Shown one piece after another: positions 1 through 6,709 of a stretch of 20,420 bases of DNA. The notes under the pieces are model-generated. The model was given only the letters and a program-made list of their open reading frames with translations. It was not told the DNA's origin and did no database searches. Numbering within the stretch: the stretch's first letter is position 1; every line of letters starts with the position of its first letter. Origin of the DNA: Methanosarcina sp. UBA402 (lineage in GTDB: Archaea > Halobacteriota > Methanosarcinia > Methanosarcinales > Methanosarcinaceae); the NCBI GenBank assembly GCA_002509325.1, contig DADO01000184.1:1702-22121 (forward strand). The letters are read 5' to 3'. The translations under genes were made by a program, and so were the position numbers.

Positions 1-38
1 CCTTAGCTCTCAGAAGCCTTAGCTTTCAGAAGCCTTAG
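1..38. repeat. Short 16-bp tandem repeat at window edge
   Basis: A 16-bp unit (CCTTAGCTCTCAGAAG and a one-base variant) occurs twice, followed by the start of a third copy. The third copy runs into the stop codon of the adjacent minus-strand gene. The array may continue outside the window. It lies in the 3' flank of the AMMECR1 gene; no function is visible. Confidence 0.7.
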
Positions 39-634
39 AATTTTTCTTCTATAACTTCGCCCCTTGGTTCCTTCTCCTTAAAGATCTGCCCTTCGAAACA
101 ATAGACTTCTGCTCCTTTAACCCAGGCGTCCGGAGAAAGGCCTGCTTTCATGCAGGTGTGGCTCAGAAAATCTATAGAATCCATATTATTCTCAGGAGCG
201 ACTTGAGGAAGCAGCAGTCCCTGGTAGTAGCCCTGTTTTACGATGAGCCCATGTTTGCCGATCTCTATCTTGTCTGGAAGTTCTTTTGGAGGAGCATTGA
301 TCTTTTCAGGTTGAGTCAGAATCGTAACTTCAACGACTATCCTTTCCAGTTCTTCTTTCTCAACAGGCGGAAAGCGCGGGTCGCGGACTGCTGCAGAAAT
401 TGCTGAGTCCAGAATTGCTTCCTTAAGAGTTGAGTCAGGGTAAGGGTGCCCTATACAGCCTCTCAACAGTCCTTCCTCACTCAACGTGACAAAAACACCT
501 CTCTTCTCCCCAAAAACCGGCGAAAGCTCAAAACCCAGTTCCTGAGGTTCTGGGAGTCTTTCTTCAGATAAGAACGATTCGATTGTTTTCCTTGCAAGTT
601 TGACTGCAACGCTGCCTTCAATGTCTGTAAGCAT
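35..634 (-). CDS. AMMECR1 domain protein
   Basis: This is an AMMECR1-family protein, a conserved family in archaea and eukaryotes. The biochemical role is unsettled; a redox or RNA-linked role has been suggested from structure and context. The diagnostic LRGCIG motif is present, followed by a stretch ending in AVRDPRFPPV, another conserved block. Length is about 199 residues, normal for the archaeal family. The frame is open to a GTG at 646, but the ATG at 634 is preferred. A TGAGGT Shine-Dalgarno sequence (645-650) sits about 10 bases before the ATG and only about 2 bases outside the GTG. No membrane segment or signal peptide is seen, so it is probably cytoplasmic. The gene stands alone, with 400 bases of repetitive intergenic DNA on its 5' side. 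The family assignment is firm; the function is not. Confidence 0.9.
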   Translation of the reverse strand: MLTDIEGSVAVKLARKTIESFLSEERLPEPQELGFELSPVFGEKRGVFVTLSEEGLLRGCIGHPYPDSTLKEAILDSAISAAVRDPRFPPVEKEELERIVVEVTILTQPEKINAPPKELPDKIEIGKHGLIVKQGYYQGLLLPQVAPENNMDSIDFLSHTCMKAGLSPDAWVKGAEVYCFEGQIFKEKEPRGEVIEEKF

Positions 635-683
635 GTTTGAACACACCTCAATATTATTTTGTATTCTAGCCTGTAAATCTTAA

Positions 684-864
684 CAGCATTACCAGCATTA
701 ACCCATAAATATTACCGGCATTAGTCCTTCAATATTACCAGCACTAGCCTGTAAACATTACCAGTATTACCAGCATTAGCTGCAAATGCCAGCTAAATAT
801 CAGTTACCTGTTAGTATGACATTGCCTTGTTAGCATGATATTACCTATTAGTATGATAATAATG
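684..864. repeat. Degenerate short direct repeats in a 440-base gap
   Basis: The 635-1074 gap between the AMMECR1 gene and the 3' end of pgk has no convincing gene. From 684 to 783 a motif like ATTACCAGCATTAG recurs about six times with imperfect spacing. From 804 to 864 a second motif like TTACCTGTTAGTATGA recurs about three times. The remainder (865-1074) is AT-rich with no structure I can support. Confidence 0.6.
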
Positions 865-1074
865 TAAGTGGAAGCTAGTATAAACAGCATGTTTATCGGA
901 GCTGGTAAAGTACATTTCTGGAACTTCACTTTTGGGAGAACAGAAGAAGAGTCGCACAGAGGGTAAAAATAAGAAAAAGTATTCTTAAAGAGGTAAATTT
1001 AAGAATTCGACAGAAAAGACTGCCGAATTGAAAATTCACTATTACCAATACCTAACTTACAGAAAGCAGAACGA

Positions 1075-2313
1075 TTAAAGTTTCTTAGCTTCCTGATATC
1101 TTTTAGCTGCAGCCTTCAGAGCCTCGACGCCTGGAAGCTTTACCCCTGAGAGATAATCAATCAATGCCCCACCGCCTGTGCTGATGTGAGAGAAACGGTG
1201 TGCAAGCCCGAGATGATCGACTTCTGCTGAGATGTGCCCGCCTCCAATGATTGAGAACTCAGATTTCGTGGCAGCTTTTATAATTTCATGCGTTCCGAGG
1301 GCAAAATCATCAATTTCAGAAACCCCTGCCGGACCGTTTAAGATAACGGTTTTTGCTTTTTCGATTTCACTGGTATAGTCCACAATGGTTTCAAGCCCAA
1401 TGTCATTTATAGGGAGAGAATCAGAATTGAGTTCTGAGACAGGTACTTCGACCCGCTTCTTATTATCGTTCAAAGCCGCGTCTCTTGGGAGACCAACTTT
1501 ATCTTTAAACTTAGCAAGCAGTTCTTTTGCTTTTTCGATCTGATCTTCATATCCCTGGGATTTGATAAAGTCCAGATTCACTTTTCCTATATTTACGCCG
1601 GATGCGGCAAGGGCAACATTTGCCACTATCCCGGTCAGGAGTACCCGGTCAGCTCCTCCGCTTGAGAGCACATTTTCCGCCACATTGAGCGAGTCATCCA
1701 CTTTTGCTCCTCCAAGCACGAAAATTGTTGGCCTTTGACCTCCTTTAATTCCTCTGTCCAGAGAGGTGAGTTCCTTTTCCATAACCCTCCCGGCTCCGGT
1801 CGGAAGAACCTCAGTAAATCCGACTACGGAAAGGTGAGACCTGTGAGACACAGCAAAGGCATCATTGAGGAAGATGTCCACAAAGGGTGCCAGTTTTTTA
1901 ACCGGAAACGTGTTGGCCTGTTCTTCTGAAGGTCTTTCCAGGCTCTCTTCAGAATAGAACCTTACATTTTCGAGCAGGATGATATCCCCGTTTTCCATCG
2001 AAGCAATCCTGGTCTTTGCATAAGTTCCGAAAATATCATCTACATAGAGGACCTGCTTGCCCAGATATTTGGACATCAGTTGAGCATGGGGCTTCATTGT
2101 AGTGAAGTCCTTTTTTCCGGGCCTGCTCTGGTGCGCAAGCAAAACAACTTTTGCGTCTTCAAGGTCCTTCAAGGTGGCAATATGGCTTCGGATCCGCATA
2201 TCATCCAGAATATTACCCTGCGGATCCATAGGAGAGTTCAGGTCAACCCTTACAAGAATTGTCTTTCCATGTGTGTCAAAATCATCGATTGTAAGAAAAT
2301 TTCTAGAAGTCAT
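1075..2313 (-). CDS. pgk: 3-phosphoglycerate kinase
   Basis: This enzyme interconverts 1,3-bisphosphoglycerate + ADP and 3-phosphoglycerate + ATP. In a methanogen it serves mainly gluconeogenesis, plus glycogen use. At 412 residues it is typical of archaeal PGK. Visible signatures are VRVDLNSP at about 21-28, LLENVRF at 113-119, HRSH at 157-160, GGAKV at 201-205, GPAG at 327-330 and the nucleotide-loop GGGH at 357-360. The ATG at 2313 fits the family N-terminus, and a GAGGTG (2324-2329) lies 10 bases upstream. A TATA-like ATATATAAAA lies at 2341-2350. The protein is cytoplasmic. The gene is monocistronic here; its upstream neighbour (uracil-DNA glycosylase) is divergent. Nothing is truncated. 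Confidence 0.97.
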   Translation of the reverse strand: MTSRNFLTIDDFDTHGKTILVRVDLNSPMDPQGNILDDMRIRSHIATLKDLEDAKVVLLAHQSRPGKKDFTTMKPHAQLMSKYLGKQVLYVDDIFGTYAKTRIASMENGDIILLENVRFYSEESLERPSEEQANTFPVKKLAPFVDIFLNDAFAVSHRSHLSVVGFTEVLPTGAGRVMEKELTSLDRGIKGGQRPTIFVLGGAKVDDSLNVAENVLSSGGADRVLLTGIVANVALAASGVNIGKVNLDFIKSQGYEDQIEKAKELLAKFKDKVGLPRDAALNDNKKRVEVPVSELNSDSLPINDIGLETIVDYTSEIEKAKTVILNGPAGVSEIDDFALGTHEIIKAATKSEFSIIGGGHISAEVDHLGLAHRFSHISTGGGALIDYLSGVKLPGVEALKAAAKRYQEAKKL

Positions 2314-2337
2314 ACCCTCAGCGCACCTCTGTGAATA

Positions 2338-2356
2338 AAATTTTATATATATTGAA
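2338..2356 (-). promoter_or_regulatory. Likely TATA promoter of pgk
   Basis: Read on the minus strand, AATATATATAAAA is an archaeal TATA-box match about 30 bases before the pgk ATG. It predicts transcription starting close to the Shine-Dalgarno site, giving a very short leader. Position and sequence are seen directly; function is inferred. Confidence 0.5.
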
Positions 2357-2587
2357 GAATGAAATTTAAAGGTAAATTTTAGAGTTTTTTTTCTTCATCA
2401 AATTCTTCATCAAATAATGGTTACCTTTGTCATGGGATTTTTTCCATAAATAAGTTTGTTTGCATGCAGGTCTAATGAAATGGATTACGAATTTTATATA
2501 AAAATCAGAAGCAAAAAATAACTATATAATTTAAGAATATAGTGGATGACAATGTAAAATATTAAAATGGGTAGAAAGGGACGACAT

Positions 2588-3175
2588 ATGAAAAAAAACA
2601 ACTGTAGAGACTTTGAAGAAAGAATTAAAATGATGGTAGAGGCAGGATATACAACTGTTGGAAGAGAGATAATTAAATGCACCCGCTGCCCGCTCCATAA
2701 AAATGCAATCAGGAGAGTTATAGGAAAAGGATCCTGTAATCCGAAAGTTTTCTTTATGGGCGAAGCCCCCGGAAAAAGCGAAAATGAAACCGGAATTCCG
2801 TTCTACGGAAGGGCAGGAAAAGAACTGGATAAAATGGTCGAGTACATGGGGCTCTCAGAAGAAGACTGGTTCGTAACAAATACCGTCAAATGCCGCCCTC
2901 CGGAAAACCGAAATCCAAGGGTAAACGAGATCGAATGCTGCAAACCCTTCCTTGCTGCCCAGATAACCCTGCTTAACCCTAAAATCATAATTCTTTTAGG
3001 CAACACAGCTGAAAAGGCGTACTGCCCGGAAAGAAAACTCGATTGGGGAATCCCTGTAGAACACGAAGGAAGAACAATCCTGAAACTCTATCACCCTGCA
3101 GCCCTGATTTACACATCCTCAAGGAAAGAGATCCAGCGTGCTTTCATTGACAAAAACCGGAATCTATGGAGCTGA
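2588..3175 (+). CDS. Family 4 uracil-DNA glycosylase (Fe-S)
   Basis: This enzyme removes uracil from DNA, the product of cytosine deamination or dUTP incorporation, to start base excision repair. From the ATG at 2588 the protein has 195 residues, the usual family 4 size. Motif GEAPG (58-62) followed by PFYGRAG (71-77) is the family 4 uracil-binding and catalytic region. LYHPAA (167-172) is the second active-site motif. Candidate 4Fe-4S ligands are C31 and C34 (CTRCPL), C102 (KCRPPENRNP) and C117/C118. The frame opens at an ATG at 2567, but an AAGGGA lies 6 bases before 2588 and little family sequence is lost, so 2588 is chosen. A TATA-like TTTTATATA lies at 2492-2500. The gene is single and divergent from pgk. 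Confidence 0.93.
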   Translation: MKKNNCRDFEERIKMMVEAGYTTVGREIIKCTRCPLHKNAIRRVIGKGSCNPKVFFMGEAPGKSENETGIPFYGRAGKELDKMVEYMGLSEEDWFVTNTVKCRPPENRNPRVNEIECCKPFLAAQITLLNPKIIILLGNTAEKAYCPERKLDWGIPVEHEGRTILKLYHPAALIYTSSRKEIQRAFIDKNRNLWS

Positions 3176-3218
3176 ATACTCCGAATAGAATCCTTACTCT
3201 TAAGGATTAATATTGATT

Positions 3219-3339
3219 GGCTCTGTAGAATTTCTCTGAAATAATGAATTTTCATAAATTTGAATTGAGTAGTATGATCTGGATATGCTTACTTTTTTCA
3301 GCCTCTTTCACCTGATATAGATAGGTTTTCTACAGAGCC
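3219..3339. mobile_element. MITE-like element, copy 1
   Basis: This 121-bp element begins GGCTCTGTAGAA (3219-3230) and ends with the exact reverse complement TTCTACAGAGCC (3328-3339). It has no coding capacity. A second, diverged copy in the same orientation lies at about 4186-4310. Perfect 12-bp terminal inverted repeats plus a second copy point to a miniature inverted-repeat element moved by a transposase encoded elsewhere. I see no clear target-site duplication (flanks TTGATT and ATGCAG). The transposase family is not determined. Confidence 0.75.
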
Positions 3340-3497
3340 ATGCAGATACGAATTATATAAAGGCGAACGCATTTACATTCTATTTCTTAAATTACACATT
3401 ATCTACTCAAAGTAACCTGCTCTTAAATCAACTGTAACTCAGCTTGCTTTTGAGAGACTGAAAGAATATATCCATCTAACACATTAATTATTATTTT

Positions 3498-3920
3498 ATG
3501 CCTGTAGAAACAAGAGAAATCTCAGTTATTGGTAAAGAAGATTGCGGAATTGTTAACATTACTGAAATAGTATCAGAAAAGGCTCAAAAATCAAAAATAA
3601 GAAATGGGACAATTACAATCTTCTGCATTGGGTCAACTGGAGCAATAACCACAATGGAATTTGAGTCAAATCTCTCTAAAGACGTGGCAGAAACTCTTGA
3701 TAAGTTAATTCCTCTAAATAAGGATTATCATCATCATGAGACTTGGGGAGATTACAATGGAGGGTCTCATTTAAGATCGCTGCTCATTGGCCCAAGTCTT
3801 ACAGTTCCTGTGGTTGAAAAAAGATTAACACTTGGAATATGGCAGCAAATTGTGTACATAAATTTTGATAGAACTGAAAAGGTAAGAAAAATAGTACTGC
3901 AGATTATAGGAGAATTTTAA
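3498..3920 (+). CDS. YjbQ/UPF0047 family protein
   Basis: This is a 140-residue member of the YjbQ/UPF0047 family. Some members have thiamine-phosphate synthase side activity; the physiological role is unclear. The characteristic C-terminal block is intact: HHH at 78-80, DYNGGSHLRS at 85-94, the GPS turn at 98-100 and the LGIWQQIVYINFD strand at 112-124. Length and start match the family. No Shine-Dalgarno sequence precedes the ATG. A TATA-like ATTATATAAA at about 3352-3361 would give a leader of roughly 110 bases. The gene sits between two MITE-like elements (about 160 bases before and 265 after), so local DNA has been remodelled. The protein itself looks intact and cytoplasmic. Confidence 0.92.
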   Translation: MPVETREISVIGKEDCGIVNITEIVSEKAQKSKIRNGTITIFCIGSTGAITTMEFESNLSKDVAETLDKLIPLNKDYHHHETWGDYNGGSHLRSLLIGPSLTVPVVEKRLTLGIWQQIVYINFDRTEKVRKIVLQIIGEF

Positions 3921-4185
3921 AAAACTTAATTTCTTTCATCTTCGTTGAAGACTGATCTTCGACCTTCTGGGCAAGAAATGCGATTACCTTTTGAGATATT
4001 AGAAACTGCATTTTTCAGTATTTGTTATTATTCAGATTTTGGATAACTTCTTTACCCTGGCCTGTCGTTTCAAGCTCTCTTTAATGTTTCGTTATGCCTT
4101 TCTAAATCTTCTCTAATGCACAACTGTGTAAGTTTGGTGAGGTATGGAGCTTTCAATAGTCCAACTTTTAAAGATTAAATCTTTT
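3921..4185. other. Intergenic DNA with faint minus-strand coding remnant
   Basis: No intact gene is visible. On the minus strand about 30 codons from about 4172 down to 4083 read without stops (…TKLTQLCIREDLERHNETLK…), and a neighbouring frame continues for a few codons. This could be the tail of a decayed gene or chance. I do not recognise it. Confidence 0.25.
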
Positions 4186-4310
4186 GACTCTTGTAGAATT
4201 CCTCTGAAATAATGATTTTTCCATAAATTTGAACAGAATAGTCTGATCTGGATTATACTTATCTCTTTTCAGTCTCTTTCACCTGATGTAGATAGGTTTT
4301 CTACAGAGCT
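4186..4310. mobile_element. MITE-like element, copy 2 (degraded ends)
   Basis: This segment of about 124 bp aligns by eye along its full length with the element at 3219-3339, with scattered substitutions and small indels. Shared blocks include CTCTGAAATAATGA near the left end and TAGATAGGTTTTCTACAGAG at the right end. The terminal repeats are imperfect (left GACTCTTGTAGAA, right TTCTACAGAGCT), suggesting an older insertion. Orientation matches copy 1. Confidence 0.7.
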
Positions 4311-4514
4311 TATCAATTCATAAATTATAAATATCTAGATCCTTACTTTAATACTGGGATTATTGGGATTTGCATGACGGTCAAGGATGGGTATACAGAT
4401 TAATGAACGCCTGGAACTCAGACGCCTTAACGTCTCATACTAATATTCATAAATAGATAAATATCATTTAATCACTCTATAGTTTACAGAGGAGGACTCT
4501 TTGGGAGAGGTAGT

Positions 4515-4806
4515 ATGATAATAGTAACAACGTCGTCTGATGTATTTTCGTGTTCTGATGACAAGGAAATCTGGAAATTCAAATCAACTACCAGGAGTAA
4601 AAAGAGAATATTGGATTAAAGATGGTTGAGGAAGGTTTTTTTATAAGAGCAAAAAGGGAAGAGACCGGGGTTGAATATGCCGGAACTTACGCATTTTGTT
4701 GTGGGGTTGTCCCCCAAAAAGCGGTTGTAAGGTACTGCGACGGAAAATCTTTGTTATAGTGCCTTACAGGGAAAGTTCAGAAACTGTAAACATTGAAATC
4801 CAGTAA
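4515..4806 (+). pseudogene. Frameshifted remnant of a ~95-residue gene
   Basis: Three pieces of coding-like sequence sit in different frames. The first is an ATG at 4515 after GGGAGAGG, encoding MIIVTTSSDVF…EIWKFKS and stopping at 4619. The second overlaps it in another frame (…LPGVKREYWIKDG). The third runs from 4622 to 4759 and includes IRAKREETGVEYAGTYAF. After a one-base shift in an A-run near 4744 it continues as IFVIVPYRESSETVNIEIQ with a stop at 4804-4806. The pieces join into one plausible small protein with a Shine-Dalgarno and a clean end, so this looks like a recently broken gene. I do not recognise the family. Sequencing error is an alternative for any single shift, but at least two or three are needed. 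Confidence 0.55.
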
Positions 4807-4935
4807 ACCCAGCAAAAAGCCGGAGTAACAAATCGTTATCGAAGTATAATATTATTAAAATTATTAACTTACTTATTTATTACTACCGCTGATTGAGCTT
4901 TTAAATTTAAAGAAAGTGGATAAGAGGGAGGGAAA

Positions 4936-5130
4936 ATGCATCCAGTAATCGACTATAAAAAGTGCACCGGGGCTCTTGCCTGCTACGAAGTTTGCCCTGC
5001 AGAAGTTTTTGATGTTGGAGATATAGATCGGGTAAAAAGGGCAGTTGTAGCCCGCCCCGAAAACTGCATAGAGTGTGAGCAGTGCGTGGAAGCCTGTCCG
5101 AAAGATGCTATTGAACTAGTTGAAGATTGA
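4936..5130 (+). CDS. Small 2[Fe-S] ferredoxin, first cluster lacks one Cys
   Basis: This is a 64-residue bacterial-type ferredoxin, a low-potential electron carrier in the cytoplasm. The second motif is complete: C43-x2-C46-x2-C49-x3-C53-P. The first motif has C10, C16 and C20-P, but the position expected to be cysteine (13) is alanine. That pattern suggests a [3Fe-4S] or incomplete first cluster plus a normal [4Fe-4S] cluster. A strong Shine-Dalgarno GAGGGAGGG sits 4 bases before the ATG. It is a single-gene unit with no obvious redox partner beside it. An insert of about 7 residues between the motifs (DVGDIDRVKR) is longer than in clostridial ferredoxins but common in archaeal ones. Confidence 0.92.
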   Translation: MHPVIDYKKCTGALACYEVCPAEVFDVGDIDRVKRAVVARPENCIECEQCVEACPKDAIELVED

Positions 5131-5481
5131 GTCCGAAATCTCCTGCCGGTAATTGCTAGGAGCATTATACAGGCGCTGGTCAAAGTTCGTCAAAATCACA
5201 GACCAGTTACAGACTTTAAGGTTCTGAATACAGCTTCTAAAAGGCACCTGATGCCACGTGCTTACTAGAAGCCATTTGTTCATAATCTCCATGACCCTGA
5301 GGCTTTTCAGTCCTGATCATGGCCCTCAATCACGACATAACCTGTATAGGCTGGGAGAGCTTCCTGATTATTGTATTTTTTGTCGGAGGGGATATGCTCA
5401 TTATTTTTTCTTGGCCCTTCAGGAAAGGAAATTACCCACCCCGAAAGGCTCTTTGTGCAGTTCTTATAATTTATAAAATGT
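5131..5481. other. Intergenic region with a weak 56-codon ORF
   Basis: This stretch lies between the ferredoxin and the convergent S-layer gene. The only coding hint is ATG 5319 to stop 5489 on the plus strand (56 residues, containing FLIIVFFVGGDMLIIFSWPF, hydrophobic). It overlaps the end of the S-layer gene by a few bases. It has no clear Shine-Dalgarno and no recognised family, so I do not call it a gene. Otherwise nothing is visible. Confidence 0.3.
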
Positions 5482-6351
5482 TCATCTGATTCTCATTATA
5501 ATACATTCCCAAAAGTTCCAGTACCATGAAGTGGGTGATTCTGTTTTTTCGTTGGTGAGCTTAGCCAGCCTCCTTTCAGGAGAGGAGGACGAAGAAGAAT
5601 CAGCATCTGAAGAATCAGCATCTGAAGAATCAGCATCTGAAGAATCATCATTAACTGAAGCGTCATCAGCAACTGAAGTATTTTTGAAAGCAAGACTTCC
5701 CTGGTTAGACGAGTCTGTCCCGCTGATGATTTGCTCAAGCGTAAATTCTCCTAATTTGTCTCCGACATTGAGAGTTCTGGCATTTGCATAATCAATAAGC
5801 CAGATTCCGTCAATCCAGATGACACTTGTTTCTGTACCCACGAATAACTGTTTGACATGGACTTTCATGACAACAATATCGTTTTCGCCCTGAATATTGT
5901 CAAGGGTGACAGTCCATGTATTGTTGCTATCAGTACCAACTAAGATATTTTGATCGGCGACACATTGTCCGTCCTTTGTGAACTCAAGCCAGACATTCTC
6001 ACTGTCAATATCGATCTCCATGACCTCTAGAGCATAACCATGCCCAAGGTCAATTTTTTCTCCGGGTTTTAAAGTGTGCGTTTCATTACTGTCAAGAACC
6101 AAATTAGCAAGCTTGTTAACATGAGATTGACATATTGAACCATTACTGGCAAGCAACGGAACATATGTATCTCCAAATAAATCGATTACCGGATATTGTT
6201 CATTGGACCAGCTGCTGCATTCATAATGAGTGCCGACAACGTTACAAATGCTGGTTCCATTGCTAACATTGTCTGCTGCACTTGCGATGCCTGCTGCAAC
6301 TGCAATTAAGACAGTGAGAGTAGCAAGTGAAACTACTGTATATTTCTTCAT
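5482..6351 (-). CDS. Secreted S-layer-domain protein (single domain)
   Basis: This is a 289-residue exported protein. A classic signal peptide starts MKKYTVV, with a hydrophobic core and a likely cut after ASA at about 25. Residues ~45-215 resemble one copy of the Methanosarcinaceae S-layer duplication domain: YPVIDLFGDTYVPLL, then LKPGEKIDLGHGYALEVMEI, WLEFTKDG, and a closing NVGDKLGEFTLEQI. The main S-layer proteins of the genus carry two such domains, a linker and a C-terminal membrane anchor. Here a low-complexity acidic Ser/Asp tract (~228-255) is followed by a short polar tail with no membrane segment. The tract is encoded by a 15-bp tandem repeat. GGAGGA lies about 9 bases before the ATG. 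It is probably an envelope-associated or released paralog; the role is inferred. Confidence 0.85.
   Translation of the reverse strand: MKKYTVVSLATLTVLIAVAAGIASAADNVSNGTSICNVVGTHYECSSWSNEQYPVIDLFGDTYVPLLASNGSICQSHVNKLANLVLDSNETHTLKPGEKIDLGHGYALEVMEIDIDSENVWLEFTKDGQCVADQNILVGTDSNNTWTVTLDNIQGENDIVVMKVHVKQLFVGTETSVIWIDGIWLIDYANARTLNVGDKLGEFTLEQIISGTDSSNQGSLAFKNTSVADDASVNDDSSDADSSDADSSDADSSSSSSPERRLAKLTNEKTESPTSWYWNFWECIIMRIR
5596..5647. repeat. 15-bp in-frame microrepeat in S-layer gene
   Basis: The unit AGAATCAGCATCTGA is repeated three times exactly plus a partial fourth copy. Being 15 bp it keeps the frame, and on the minus strand it encodes repeated Ser-Asp-Ala-Asp-Ser. Such perfect arrays are prone to slippage, so repeat number may differ between strains. 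Confidence 0.85.
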
Positions 6352-6709
6352 TCTGTTCTTTCCTCCGTATTTTTATGAAATATTTAGATATTTTTTTGGG
6401 ATCTTCAAAATCTAGCATAGCTTCCGCTAACAGTTGACTGCTATCGGTTAAAAACCTGGGAAATTTTAGGTGTCTTTCCAGGGTCCCAAACGTTTTAAAT
6501 TATTGCTAGACTAATAAAAACGTAAAGTAAGGAAATTGTATTTTTGTTTCTTGTACTCTGTGGCATTTGATGTGTATTTGAGGTGTTTGTGGGATCGATT
6601 TTTATTTGAAATGATTTTGCCCCGGAATACACTCTGAAATGATTTTGCTTCGGAATATACTCTGAAATGTATTTCATTTATTCAGATTTTTACAATCCAA
6701 ACAATCAAA
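6352..6709. other. S-layer gene upstream region and HEAT gene 3' flank
   Basis: The right edge of the S-layer gene has its Shine-Dalgarno and AT-rich TATA candidates on the minus strand at about 6375-6400. The part near 6608-6675 is a tandem repeat, listed separately. No gene is supported. Confidence 0.4.
6608..6674. repeat. 28-bp tandem repeat, 2.4 copies
   Basis: Copies at 6608-6635 and 6636-6663 differ at three positions, and a partial third copy begins at 6664 (GAAATG…). The array lies just downstream of the HEAT-repeat gene's stop codon. It could be a leftover duplication or form a structured 3' end; no function is shown. Confidence 0.75.

Noticed and set aside
5319..5489. 56-residue hydrophobic ORF
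   Set aside because: No ribosome site, overlaps the end of the S-layer gene, no recognised family.
6495..6677. 60-residue minus-strand ORF
   Set aside because: Formed largely by the 28-bp tandem repeat; no ribosome site or family match.
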